A DNA stretch of 6,886 nt from a bacterium (lineage in GTDB: Bacteria; Desulfobacterota; GWC2-55-46): NCBI GenBank assembly GCA_027310325.1, contig DAIDBB010000078.1, positions 1 to 6,886 on the forward strand, read 5' to 3'. Within the stretch, counting starts at the first letter, position 1; the number at the start of each line of letters is the position of its first letter. Position numbers and translations under genes: made by a program. Positions 1 to 6,241 of this stretch are shown piece after piece. The notes beneath the pieces are model-generated. The model was not told the DNA's origin and searched no databases. It saw only the letters and a list, made by a program, of their open reading frames with translations.

Positions 1-1953
1 CTTCTTAAAGTCTTCAATCGCCCGGTCATATCCGCCGGTATTAAGGAACGCCATCCCCCTGTAAAGGAGCGCGTTCGCATCGCTGGGGTCAAGCATCGAA
101 GCCCTGGTGAAGTCGTCTATGGCGGGGCCGAAGTTTCCGAGCTCCATGTTGGAGGAACCCCGGTTCCTGTAAGCGACGGAAAAATCCGGCTCGAGGCTTA
201 TCGCGTCGCTGAAGTCCTTTATCGCGGGTCCATATTCCTTAAGCGCCGCGTGAAGGATCCCACGGCCGTTATACGGCAGAGGGTTTCTACGATCGGCGTT
301 TATTGCGGCGTTGTAATCCTCGATCGCCCGCGCATAATCCCCAATGTAGCTGTACGCGAGCCCACGCTGATTATAAAAGAAAGAGTTCCCGGGGTCAATG
401 GATATGGCTGCGTCGTAATCGGCCAGGGCCTTTTGATAATCCCTTAAGTCCTTGTAAGTGTCTGCGCGGTTTATGAAGGCAACGGCGTTACGCGGGTCAA
501 GAGAGATCGACGTACTGAAGTCCGACAGGGCGCGCGCGTAGTCGCCAGCATCCCTGTAGACCAATCCGCGGTTATTATAAGGCATGGCGTATCCGGGGTC
601 AAGGGAGATCGCGGTATTGAAGTCTTCCAGTGCGCGCCTGTAATCGTGGAGCTCCCTGTAAGCGCCGCCGCGGCTGTTGTAAGCTATCTTGACCCTGCCC
701 GGGAAAAGCCGTATCTCATGGTTCCAGAGCGTAAGGGTGTCCTTCCAGATTGCTTCCTGTCTTATCGTGAGGACGACAAGCGCAAGCGCCAAAACGGCCA
801 TTATCGCGGAAAGAGGCTTTTTACCGGCCCTTTTCGACAGAACGCCGGCCCCGGCCCCAAGAAGGATAGACGGCGCGATACCCGGAATATAGGTGTAGCG
901 GTCCGCCGCGGCCTGGCCACCGACCTGTATAAGCCCTATGACCGGAAAAAGCGTTATCAGATAATATAGCCAGGCGGCCTTGAAGACCTTTTTGTCCGTA
1001 AGGAGGCAAAATGCGGTTATGGATAAAAAGAGCGCAACGGAGGCGAGAAGCGCCGGGTCAAAAAAAGCCGCTCCTGTCTGTATCTGGTAATACGGGGCAA
1101 GGCCAAAAGGGAGGAGCATCTTGTAGAGGTAGAATATATAGGCCTCAAGCGCCGACGCAAGACGCGCCGGAAATCCATACTTCTCAAGGTCGACATAAGC
1201 CCCTCTCTGGGCCAAGAGGGTAACGACCGATAAGGCTATGCTAAGGATAAAGTACGGGGCCTTCTCAAAGGCCGACTTCAGTGCGCCGGTCCAACCCGGT
1301 CTTAACCTGCGGAGGGGATAGTAGTCGAGTATGATAAGGACGACCGGAAGCGTAACTGCCATCGCCTTACTGAGAAGCGATAGGGCGAAAAAGCCTAGCG
1401 AGATAAAATAGAAGTTCGGTCTTCCCCCGGCGTATCTTATATAGCTCAAAACACTTAAAAGAAAGAAAAAGCAGGAGACGACGTCCTTTCTCTCCGCGAC
1501 CCAGGCAACCGATTCGACATGCAGGGGATGAAGGCCGAAGACAAGGGCGGTCACCATGCCGGTTATTATGGCGCCGCCGGCATCTTCTTTTTGCCCGGAA
1601 AGGCTTGCAAGCCTGAAGGCAAGCGTTCCCGCGAGAAACGTATTCGCGGTGTGAAAGATAATGTTTGTGAGGTGATAGCCGAACGGATTAAGGCCCCAGA
1701 GCGTATAGTCGAGCGCGTAGGAGATTATCGTAAGGGGGTGCCAGTTGTTGAGTACTACCGTGGTAAAGACCCTGCCGAAAAATCTCAGATCGATCGATCT
1801 AATCAAAGGGTTCCCGGTAACGTAGCCCAGGTCGTCCAAGCTCACAAAGCCCCATCGGAGCGATGGAAGGTATGCGAGGAACGTGACAGAAGCAATGAGG
1901 AGAGAAACTATGACCGCTATTTTTTGGGGGTTGCTACCCGAAGAACTGGCCAT
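1..1953 (-). CDS. TMTC-like membrane glycosyltransferase-type protein with C-terminal TPR repeats (3' end outside window)
   Basis: Reading from an ATG at 1953 down to position 1 gives 651 open codons with no stop, so the C-terminus lies outside the window. Residues 1 to about 400 are strongly hydrophobic with many membrane segments. They carry the family hallmarks: an acidic pair D40-D41 in the first periplasmic loop, NNWHPLT (69-75), HPLHVESVAWVAERKD (142-157) and ADRYTYIP (350-357). These are typical of bacterial relatives of eukaryotic TMTC/O-mannosyltransferases, with a GT-C-like fold and a lipid-linked sugar donor by family analogy. From residue 424 on there are seven TPRs in perfect 34-residue register (starts 424, 458, 492, 526, 560, 594, 628), mostly beginning xYNxRG and ending with D/EP. 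The likely role is periplasmic protein or surface-polymer glycosylation; substrate unknown. No strong ribosome site is visible. An in-frame TTG twelve bases upstream, with AAAGGA four bases before it, is an alternative start. The degraded metallophosphoesterase lies 27 bp upstream. Confidence 0.88.
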   Translation of the reverse strand, partial: MASSSGSNPQKIAVIVSLLIASVTFLAYLPSLRWGFVSLDDLGYVTGNPLIRSIDLRFFGRVFTTVVLNNWHPLTIISYALDYTLWGLNPFGYHLTNIIFHTANTFLAGTLAFRLASLSGQKEDAGGAIITGMVTALVFGLHPLHVESVAWVAERKDVVSCFFFLLSVLSYIRYAGGRPNFYFISLGFFALSLLSKAMAVTLPVVLIILDYYPLRRLRPGWTGALKSAFEKAPYFILSIALSVVTLLAQRGAYVDLEKYGFPARLASALEAYIFYLYKMLLPFGLAPYYQIQTGAAFFDPALLASVALFLSITAFCLLTDKKVFKAAWLYYLITLFPVIGLIQVGGQAAADRYTYIPGIAPSILLGAGAGVLSKRAGKKPLSAIMAVLALALVVLTIRQEAIWKDTLTLWNHEIRLFPGRVKIAYNSRGGAYRELHDYRRALEDFNTAISLDPGYAMPYNNRGLVYRDAGDYARALSDFSTSISLDPRNAVAFINRADTYKDLRDYQKALADYDAAISIDPGNSFFYNQRGLAYSYIGDYARAIEDYNAAINADRRNPLPYNGRGILHAALKEYGPAIKDFSDAISLEPDFSVAYRNRGSSNMELGNFGPAIDDFTRASMLDPSDANALLYRGMAFLNTGGYDRAIEDFKK

Positions 1954-1980
1954 TTCTGCTCTCAATAGGTCCTTTGCCGA

Positions 1981-2307
1981 TTAGGGCCATTCTATGTCAT
2001 ATAATTTATAATTTTTACTATCCCGTGTCAACGTAACCTTATCGCGACTATCTCCGGCGTATTCCCCGTCCTCACGGGAGGCCCCTCGGTCCCGCATGTC
2101 GTATAGACCGAAAATCTTCCCCCACGCCGGGGGTATGCCCGGTAGTTGAAGGTCGGTCTCTTTAACTTTGGATGGAGTGGCGTTCCATACGCCCCAGGCC
2201 GAAAATAAATAGGCGGCCGCAAAAAGGAGCTTGCCGGCTGCTTCAATCTTTAACCCGTACGGTGCCAGAGGGTGTTTTAACAAGCGCAGGTCAATTATAA
2301 CACGCAT
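1981..2307 (-). pseudogene. Decayed fragment of a membrane-anchored metallophosphoesterase (YkuE/YaeI-like)
   Basis: A 108-codon minus-strand frame (ATG at 2305-2307, TAA at 1981-1983) starts with a hydrophobic segment followed by GVWNATPSKVKETDLQLPG and IPPAWGK. This closely recalls the last membrane helix and linker that precede the first metal-binding motif (SDxHxG) of YkuE/YaeI-type calcineurin-like phosphoesterases. Where SDxHxG should appear the frame reads YDMRDRG, and the resemblance then continues in a different frame (stop near 2028) as PPVRTGNTPEIVA, matching the region just after the motif. The first metal ligands are therefore damaged, a frameshift follows, and the rest of the catalytic domain and the N-terminal helices are absent. 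Family members usually run to well over 250 residues. I infer a truncated, frameshifted remnant. It could still be a small hypothetical protein, but its lack of a ribosome site and its broken motif argue against that. The assignment rests on remembered family sequence, not a search. Confidence 0.45.
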
Positions 2308-2483
2308 ATCCGTCAGAAAGAGGAATTTTTAGAGGTTGCCAAAATAAATCGTGAAAATACTTTGAGGCTTCAACGGGCATGGCACGGATTCCAATAACAT
2401 GATATACTTGCTCGGGAATTCCTGCTTATTTAAGGAGTTCTGCCGTTTGGAAAACTCGGCGTAAAAATGTATTATTTAGCATC
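2308..2483. other. AT-rich intergenic stretch, no gene seen
   Basis: This lies between the start of the metallophosphoesterase remnant and the left end of the insertion-sequence relic. No reading frame, convincing promoter or stable hairpin is visible. It may hold the promoter of the minus-strand TMTC gene, but I cannot point to clear -35/-10 boxes. Confidence 0.4.
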
Positions 2484-2503
2484 TAGCATCTGGCGGAAAA
2501 ACT
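2484..2503 (+). repeat. Left terminal inverted repeat of the IS relic
   Basis: TAGCATCTGGCGGAAAAACT matches the reverse complement of 2915-2934 at 15 of 20 positions. A partial direct copy (TTAGCATC) sits immediately outside, at about 2476-2483, so the exact boundary is ambiguous by several bases. Confidence 0.5.
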
Positions 2504-2559
2504 CTGAGTTTGAAATTCAAGTGTAAATCATGTATGTTAATTCATTCCGAGGTTATAAG

Positions 2560-2778
2560 TTGCGAGGAACGCACGAAAGGCGGGCCACAATGCTTTCCAT
2601 AGTTTCTCCCGCGCAGCGAGTCCCGAAGGATCACCCACCCTGGCTGATGAAGACCACCGACGGGTTCAGAAAGACCAGGTTCAAGGGACGGGACAAGACC
2701 CTGGGCATGGATTGTCGGCGCCAGCGTACAACCCTCACGAGAATGGCAAAACTCATGCCTCAATGGGCGCCGGCATGA
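2560..2778 (+). pseudogene. IS5-type transposase remnant: N-terminus fused to C-terminus by internal deletion
   Basis: The frame is open from an ATG at 2530, but homology-like sequence begins at the TTG at 2560 (LRGTHERRATMLS...). The first part, SIVSPAQRVPKDHP, resembles the start of IS5-family transposases, where RVPxDHPLR is followed by the DUF772 domain. Directly afterwards the frame reads LMKTTDGFRKTRFKGRDKT and then TRMAKLMPQ. This resembles the conserved C-terminal tail of the same proteins (GWxKTxGGxRKTRFKGRxR...YNLxRMAKLL). The roughly 300 or more residues carrying the DDE catalytic triad are missing between the two. The stretch between the two C-terminal words (GMDCRRQRTTL) no longer matches well, suggesting further point or frame damage. 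It is not a functional protein. Assignment is from recalled family motifs. Confidence 0.5.
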
Positions 2779-2914
2779 AAAAGAACTCTAAAGAACTTCT
2801 CCAAAGGGTTCAATAAGTCCTCTGCAAGAGGCCACACTGGATAGCGCGTTACTCTAGAATCCCTTTTTATAGTTAAAAATTTTGTTCATCGTGGAAGAAA
2901 CTCGCTGAAAAATC

Positions 2915-2934
2915 AACTTTTCCGCAAACTGCTA
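2915..2934 (-). repeat. Right terminal inverted repeat of the IS relic
   Basis: AACTTTTCCGCAAACTGCTA is the imperfect inverted partner of 2484-2503. It lies about 130 bp upstream of the cytochrome start codon. Confidence 0.5.
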
Positions 2935-3049
2935 AACGAATTTAAGAATCATCCCGGCCGGCCGAGTTTTAAGTGAACCGGCGTTCCCTTTAACGGAGCA
3001 GCAAAATCGGTCGTGGGAAAGTAACAGGCTCTAAAGCAGTAACTTTAAA
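2935..3049. other. Upstream region of the cytochrome gene
   Basis: This 115-bp stretch between the IS right end and the ribosome site holds a GC-rich palindrome (GGCCGGCC, near 2957) and short complementary words (GCCGG/CCGGC) that could pair around an A/T-rich loop. No convincing -35/-10 pair or known riboswitch is visible, so the cytochrome promoter is either here in a non-canonical form or inside the IS relic. Confidence 0.35.
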
Positions 3050-3057
3050 AAGGAGGT
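3050..3057 (+). promoter_or_regulatory. Strong Shine-Dalgarno of the cytochrome gene
   Basis: AAGGAGGT is a full anti-16S match. AGGAGG ends five bases before the ATG at 3062, which fixes the start and implies high translation. Confidence 0.85.
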
Positions 3058-3061
3058 TGTT

Positions 3062-4444
3062 ATGAGGAAAAAGTTTTTGTTAGCAATGGCTTTCTTATTT
3101 ATCATGGCGATGACCGTCTACGGCCCCCGCGAGGCCTCCGCCATCTCGGCCTTCGCGAGACAGACGGGCTTTGCCTGTTCCGCATGCCACTACCAGCACT
3201 TCCCGGAGCTTAACGCCTTCGGCCGAGAATTCAAGGCGGGCGGGTTTACGATGATAGGCGGCCAGAGCCTCATAGAAGGCGAGGTCCTTTCGCTGCCTTC
3301 GGTCCTTAACGCATCGCTGATGACCAGGGCGGTCTATAATAATACCTATGGTGACAATAAGACCGCCAAGGCCAGCGAATACGACAACGGGACATGGGAC
3401 TTTCCCGACGACGCGCACATCCAGTTCGCGGGAAGGGCCGGAGGGAACGTCGGTTTTTATACGGCAGTATCGCTTATGCCGGATGAAGCCGGGCGCGCCG
3501 TGCAATTCAAGATACCCTTCGTGTTTAAAGCCTACGACACTCAGATTAACATCATCCCGTATTCCACGAACACGGCGGGCCCCTCGTGGAGTTTTGAGGT
3601 GCTGAATACAGGGGTCACGGAGACCCACACCCCCCTTCTGCACAAGGTCGAGACCTCGGCGCCGCAATACGTGCTCTCGGGGGGAGGGGGGATGGCGATG
3701 GCGGGGACGCCGGCTACTGGCATCGCCTTCGTCGCGTATAAGCCTTACGGCTACATAAACTATTCACTCTGGGCACGCGACCAGCTCGGCTTCATCGGCG
3801 GTCACCAACATATAGCCTCGCCCTTGCATTACCTGAGGGCGGCTGTAACGCCGACAATAGCCGGGTGGGACTTCGGATTGGGCGGGGCCGGATGGTTCGG
3901 CTCGGAGACATGGGGCCCTCTGGATGGTCCTACAAGAAATCGTGCAAGCGCGTGGGCGATTGATGCACAGGCACAGGGCACTGTGATGAACTTCCCCGTC
4001 GGCATATATACCTCATACGCGGAGGCCGCAAAAACCGGCGATTCCGACAGTGCAAGCGGTTTTCTAAATATATTCAATTCCGGCGCCAAGGACAAGACCG
4101 CATGGACGATACTCGGCGAGGTCGGTATAATCCCGAACAAGCTCGCGGCGGCCGTAGGCTATCGCCTCGGCCACAACGGCGACCCGGGAAGGACCGGAGA
4201 GAATACCACGGACAACGCTACAACCGTTGGCCTGACATACAATCCCGCGCTTAACATCCAGTTCTCGCTAAACCATTCATGGTACTCCGGCAGCGGATCG
4301 AGGAGTGACGAATCGGCATCTGGATTCGCGACGTGTCCGTCGGGAAGCTTGACGTCTTGCCCGATGCCTACTACACTCGGAGGTTCAAATCCTACTTCCG
4401 GCCTCGGGCAGCTGACGACCATCACGATGTGGACGGTATTTTAA
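3062..4444 (+). CDS. cyc2: Cyc2-like outer-membrane monoheme cytochrome c-porin fusion
   Basis: The 460-residue protein begins with a Sec signal peptide: RKK, a hydrophobic core, then an EASA cleavage site after A27. The mature N-terminus reads FARQTGFACSACHYQHFP (31-48) followed by LNAFGREFKAGGFTM (50-64). One CxxCH heme site (C39, C42, H43) sits inside the FARQTG...CxxCH...FP.LN.FGR.FK.GG.T pattern known from Cyc2. The rest has alternating aromatic and small residues typical of beta-strands and ends in a C-terminal Phe (MWTVF), the usual signal for outer-membrane barrel assembly. Length fits Cyc2 (roughly 400-500 residues). Known members carry electrons from extracellular Fe(II) through the outer membrane via one heme inside a barrel of about 16 strands. 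Here that role is inferred. The gene stands alone between an IS relic and a terminator, with no partner cytochromes in view. Unusual are two extra cysteines (C425, C433) near the C-terminus. A porin-cytochrome with another electron donor remains possible. Confidence 0.83.
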   Translation: MRKKFLLAMAFLFIMAMTVYGPREASAISAFARQTGFACSACHYQHFPELNAFGREFKAGGFTMIGGQSLIEGEVLSLPSVLNASLMTRAVYNNTYGDNKTAKASEYDNGTWDFPDDAHIQFAGRAGGNVGFYTAVSLMPDEAGRAVQFKIPFVFKAYDTQINIIPYSTNTAGPSWSFEVLNTGVTETHTPLLHKVETSAPQYVLSGGGGMAMAGTPATGIAFVAYKPYGYINYSLWARDQLGFIGGHQHIASPLHYLRAAVTPTIAGWDFGLGGAGWFGSETWGPLDGPTRNRASAWAIDAQAQGTVMNFPVGIYTSYAEAAKTGDSDSASGFLNIFNSGAKDKTAWTILGEVGIIPNKLAAAVGYRLGHNGDPGRTGENTTDNATTVGLTYNPALNIQFSLNHSWYSGSGSRSDESASGFATCPSGSLTSCPMPTTLGGSNPTSGLGQLTTITMWTVF

Positions 4445-4460
4445 CAGGGATCGAATAGAG

Positions 4461-4498
4461 ATAAAAAGGGAGGGTAAAAAAGCCCTCCCTTTTTATTT
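4461..4498 (+). terminator. Strong intrinsic terminator after cyc2
   Basis: A perfect 14-bp stem (4461-4474 with 4483-4496, core GGGAGGG/CCCTCCC) encloses an 8-base loop, with T runs at 4490-4494 and 4496-4498. It starts 16 bases after the cytochrome stop. The A-run on the left arm means it could also stop transcription from the other strand. It isolates cyc2 from the downstream oxidoreductase gene. Confidence 0.92.
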
Positions 4499-4507
4499 GG
4501 CGGTTCG

Positions 4508-4585
4508 CCGGCAGGGCGCACTCACTTGGAGGGTGAAAGTCCGCGCCGTCTTGCCCCTACAGCCAAATTCAGATACCCTTGCCGG
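4508..4585 (+). ncRNA. Candidate cobalamin-riboswitch-like aptamer in the leader of the FAD oxidoreductase
   Basis: The ends pair as a closing stem: CCGGCA-GGG (4508-4516) with CCCTTGCCGG (4576-4585), one bulged T. Inside, GGCGC (4515-4519) can pair with GCGCC (4543-4547) around an inner ACT/CAC...GTG/AGT helix; this overlaps the inner G's of the closing stem. Core words resemble the B12 riboswitch: GGTGAAAGTCC (4532-4542), then GCGCCGTCTTGCCCCTAC, an AGCC, and CAGATACCCTTGCCGG (4570-4585), close to the CAGATACC(T)GCCGG that closes cobalamin aptamers. At about 78 bases it is much shorter than typical members, lacking the usual peripheral stems, and the GGGAA word is poor. It may be a minimal variant, a decayed copy or another RNA class. 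The next gene starts 54 bases after it. Confidence 0.4.
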
Positions 4586-4588
4586 TAA

Positions 4589-4594
4589 TATAAT
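4589..4594 (+). promoter_or_regulatory. Possible -10 box (TATAAT) before the FAD oxidoreductase
   Basis: A consensus TATAAT sits 45 bases before the GTG start. No matching TTGACA lies 16-18 bases upstream (AATTCA at 4566-4571). If used, transcription would start near 4601 and exclude the aptamer-like region, so the two readings compete. Confidence 0.3.
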
Positions 4595-4609
4595 GATATA
4601 AGAACCTTT

Positions 4610-4623
4610 CCGGCATCCGCCGG
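4610..4623 (+). promoter_or_regulatory. Small GC hairpin before the oxidoreductase start, possible expression platform
   Basis: CCGGC (4610-4614) pairs with GCCGG (4619-4623) over a four-base loop, followed by only three T. CCGGC could alternatively pair with the 3' strand of the aptamer closing stem (GCCGG, 4581-4585). That is the mutually exclusive layout expected of a switch. It lies 16 bases before the GTG. Confidence 0.35.
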
Positions 4624-4639
4624 GTTTAAGTGTAACCGC

Positions 4640-6160
4640 GTGGAAAGATACGATTCGATCATAATAGGAGGCGGCCTCGGCGGTCTCACCGCCGGGGCGA
4701 AGCTCGCCAAGGAAGGGAAAAGGGTCCTCCTCATAGAGTCCGCCGACGAGGTCGGCGGGTGCGCAAGGACCTTTACGCGAGAGGGCCTTACGATAGAGGC
4801 GTCGCTCCATGAGATCGACGGCCTCGATGAAGGCGACTTCAAGCGGCGGATCTTTAGCGACCTCGGCGTCTTCGGGGAGGTCGAGTTCGTCGCGGTCCCG
4901 GAGTTCTACAGGTTCATCGGCGCCAGGTCGGACTTTATCGTCCCTTTTTCAGCCGGGGAAGCGAATAAGGCCTTCAAGTCGGTTTTTCCGAAAGAGGGCA
5001 AGGCGATAGACGCCTTTTTCTCGAGGCTCGCGGGCATCCGCCGCGACATAAAAAAGCTCTACCGGGGCAATAGTGGCTGGAAAGATACCCTCCTTTTGCC
5101 GCTCTATCCCTTCGTTTATCCGGACCTCACGGCCGGGGTAAGGCTTACGGTCGGGGGCTTTCTCGATAAAATCACCAAGAACGAGGAGCTAAAGCTCGCG
5201 CTTGCGGCAAACGTCCAGTACTACGGGGACGACCCTTACGCTCTATCGCTACTTTACTTCGCCCTTGCCCAGGGAAGCTTTTACGCCGGAGGGGGACATT
5301 TCATAAAGGGCGGCTCCCAGAAACTGTCCGATAAGCTGGCACTCATCATAAGGGCAAACGGCGGCTCGGTGCTAACGAACCATAAGGCTACAAACGTCCT
5401 TATGGAAAAAGGGTCCGCCGCTGGCGTAAGGTACGAAGATAAGGTCAATAAAAGGGCCTTCGAGGCGTATGGCGCAACGGTCATAGCCAACGCCGCGGTC
5501 CCGACCGTCGTAAACGAGATCCTTCCGCCGGGCGCCGCCCCGCCGGGGTTTTCAAGGACCATAAATAAGCTAAAGCCGAGCTGTTCGCTTTTGACCGTGC
5601 ACGTCGGTTTTAAAAAGCCGCCGACAACGCTCGGCAGCCGCGCTTACACGACGTTCGTTTACGATAAGATAAATAAACTTACGGAGGTCGGCTCTTTCCA
5701 GCACGGCGGCTTCGACAGAAGACCCTTCGCTTTCGTTGACTATGGGAGTATCGATTCCGGCCTTTCCCCGGGCAAGATGACCATGGGGGCCGTGACCACG
5801 GTAGATTACCTTTCCGATTGGGAGGGGCTTGCCGAAGGGGAATACAGGATAAAAAAAGAAGGCGCGGCCCAAACGCTCATTAAGAGGTTAGGCGCGATCG
5901 CCCCGGGGCTCGCCGGAGAGGTCGGCTTCTACGAGGTCTCGACCCCGAGGACCATCCTGAGATACACCGGAAACCCTCACGGCTCCGTGCACGGCTTTGC
6001 CCAGACACCCGAGCAGAGCGGCATGAAGAGGGTGCAGATAAAAGCCCCCGTCGAACGTCTTTACTTCGCCTCCGCCTGGTCGTTCCCGGGAGGAGGGTTT
6101 ACCGGGGCCGTAATGGGCGGATACCTCGCGGCACTCGAAGCGCTCAAAGACATCGGCTGA
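4640..6160 (+). CDS. FAD-dependent oxidoreductase, phytoene desaturase/RetSat-like (COG1233 type)
   Basis: The 506-residue protein opens with a Rossmann dinucleotide-binding motif (YDSIIIGGGLGGLTAG, residues 4-19: G10, G12, G15) with the ribose-binding acidic residue E33. It then shows the GGCARTF signature (39-45) usual in the amine oxidase/CrtI superfamily. Near the C-terminus LYFASAWSFPGGGFTGAVMGG (from residue 474) is the second FAD-contact motif of this group. The length matches CrtI and bacterial all-trans-retinol 13,14-reductase-like enzymes, which add or remove hydrogens on polyene or isoprenoid chains. The exact substrate cannot be read here, and no other carotenoid genes are nearby. 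The start must be the GTG at 4640, because the first glycine of the motif is only ten residues in and no other start codon lies in frame after the stop at 4586. No Shine-Dalgarno is evident. Upstream are the riboswitch-like leader and a TATAAT. It is likely a single-gene unit. Confidence 0.88.
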   Translation: MERYDSIIIGGGLGGLTAGAKLAKEGKRVLLIESADEVGGCARTFTREGLTIEASLHEIDGLDEGDFKRRIFSDLGVFGEVEFVAVPEFYRFIGARSDFIVPFSAGEANKAFKSVFPKEGKAIDAFFSRLAGIRRDIKKLYRGNSGWKDTLLLPLYPFVYPDLTAGVRLTVGGFLDKITKNEELKLALAANVQYYGDDPYALSLLYFALAQGSFYAGGGHFIKGGSQKLSDKLALIIRANGGSVLTNHKATNVLMEKGSAAGVRYEDKVNKRAFEAYGATVIANAAVPTVVNEILPPGAAPPGFSRTINKLKPSCSLLTVHVGFKKPPTTLGSRAYTTFVYDKINKLTEVGSFQHGGFDRRPFAFVDYGSIDSGLSPGKMTMGAVTTVDYLSDWEGLAEGEYRIKKEGAAQTLIKRLGAIAPGLAGEVGFYEVSTPRTILRYTGNPHGSVHGFAQTPEQSGMKRVQIKAPVERLYFASAWSFPGGGFTGAVMGGYLAALEALKDIG

Positions 6161-6241
6161 ACCCCTCCCCATACAGCCATTCTATCCCCCTTGTAAGAAA
6201 AAAAATCCGTGCAATACTTGTGCTGAGAAGCTCTTTTTGAG
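6161..6241. other. Intergenic spacer after the oxidoreductase
   Basis: There is no gene here. It contains an A8 run (near 6199-6206) and the word GAGAAGCTCTTTTT (near 6225-6238), a very weak hairpin followed by T's that is unlikely to be an effective terminator. Confidence 0.4.

Larger units (their letters stand above)
2484..2934 (+). mobile_element. Internally deleted IS5-type insertion sequence relic (about 450 bp)
   Basis: The segment is bounded by imperfect 20-bp inverted repeats (2484-2503 and 2915-2934, 15 of 20 positions identical, including a shared GCGGAAAA). It contains a short frame made of the two ends of an IS5-like (DUF772/DDE) transposase. Overlapping the outer edges are CTAG (2483-2486) and CTAA (2932-2935). 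Both fit the YTAR target duplication known for some IS5-group elements, but they are not identical. Full-length relatives are about 1.0-1.7 kb, so most of the catalytic region is gone. The element cannot move by itself but might be moved in trans, as a MITE would. It sits directly between the metallophosphoesterase remnant and the cytochrome gene and may contribute to the latter's upstream region. Confidence 0.5.

Noticed and set aside
646..1968. Several plus-strand frames of 70-149 codons
   Set aside because: All lie antisense to the TMTC/TPR gene, whose minus-strand translation shows continuous family motifs and repeats.
2293..2298. Minus-strand TATAAT near the start of the metallophosphoesterase remnant
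   Set aside because: It has no acceptable -35 at the right distance and lies inside the remnant frame; probably chance in an AT-rich patch.
2380..2395. Sigma-54-like TGGCAC upstream of the IS relic
   Set aside because: The -12 half would read CCAAT instead of TTGC, and no gene starts within a sensible distance downstream.
2990..3050. c-di-GMP (GEMM) riboswitch before the cytochrome
   Set aside because: Such switches often precede cytochrome genes and a GCAAA word is present, but the rest of the aptamer consensus and its helices could not be found.
3095..3667. 190-codon minus-strand frame opposite the cytochrome gene
   Set aside because: It lies fully antisense to a well-supported CDS, has no ribosome site or recognisable motif, and is a by-product of GC-rich codon usage.
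4515..4560. Group II intron or FMN riboswitch suggested by GGTGAAAGTCC
   Set aside because: No intron domain V/VI or reverse transcriptase is nearby, and the other FMN-aptamer words and its closing GAAGAT stem are absent. The cobalamin-like arrangement explains more of the sequence.
6225..6238. Intrinsic terminator for the oxidoreductase gene (GAG-AAG-CTC then T5)
   Set aside because: A three-base-pair stem is too weak to terminate transcription.
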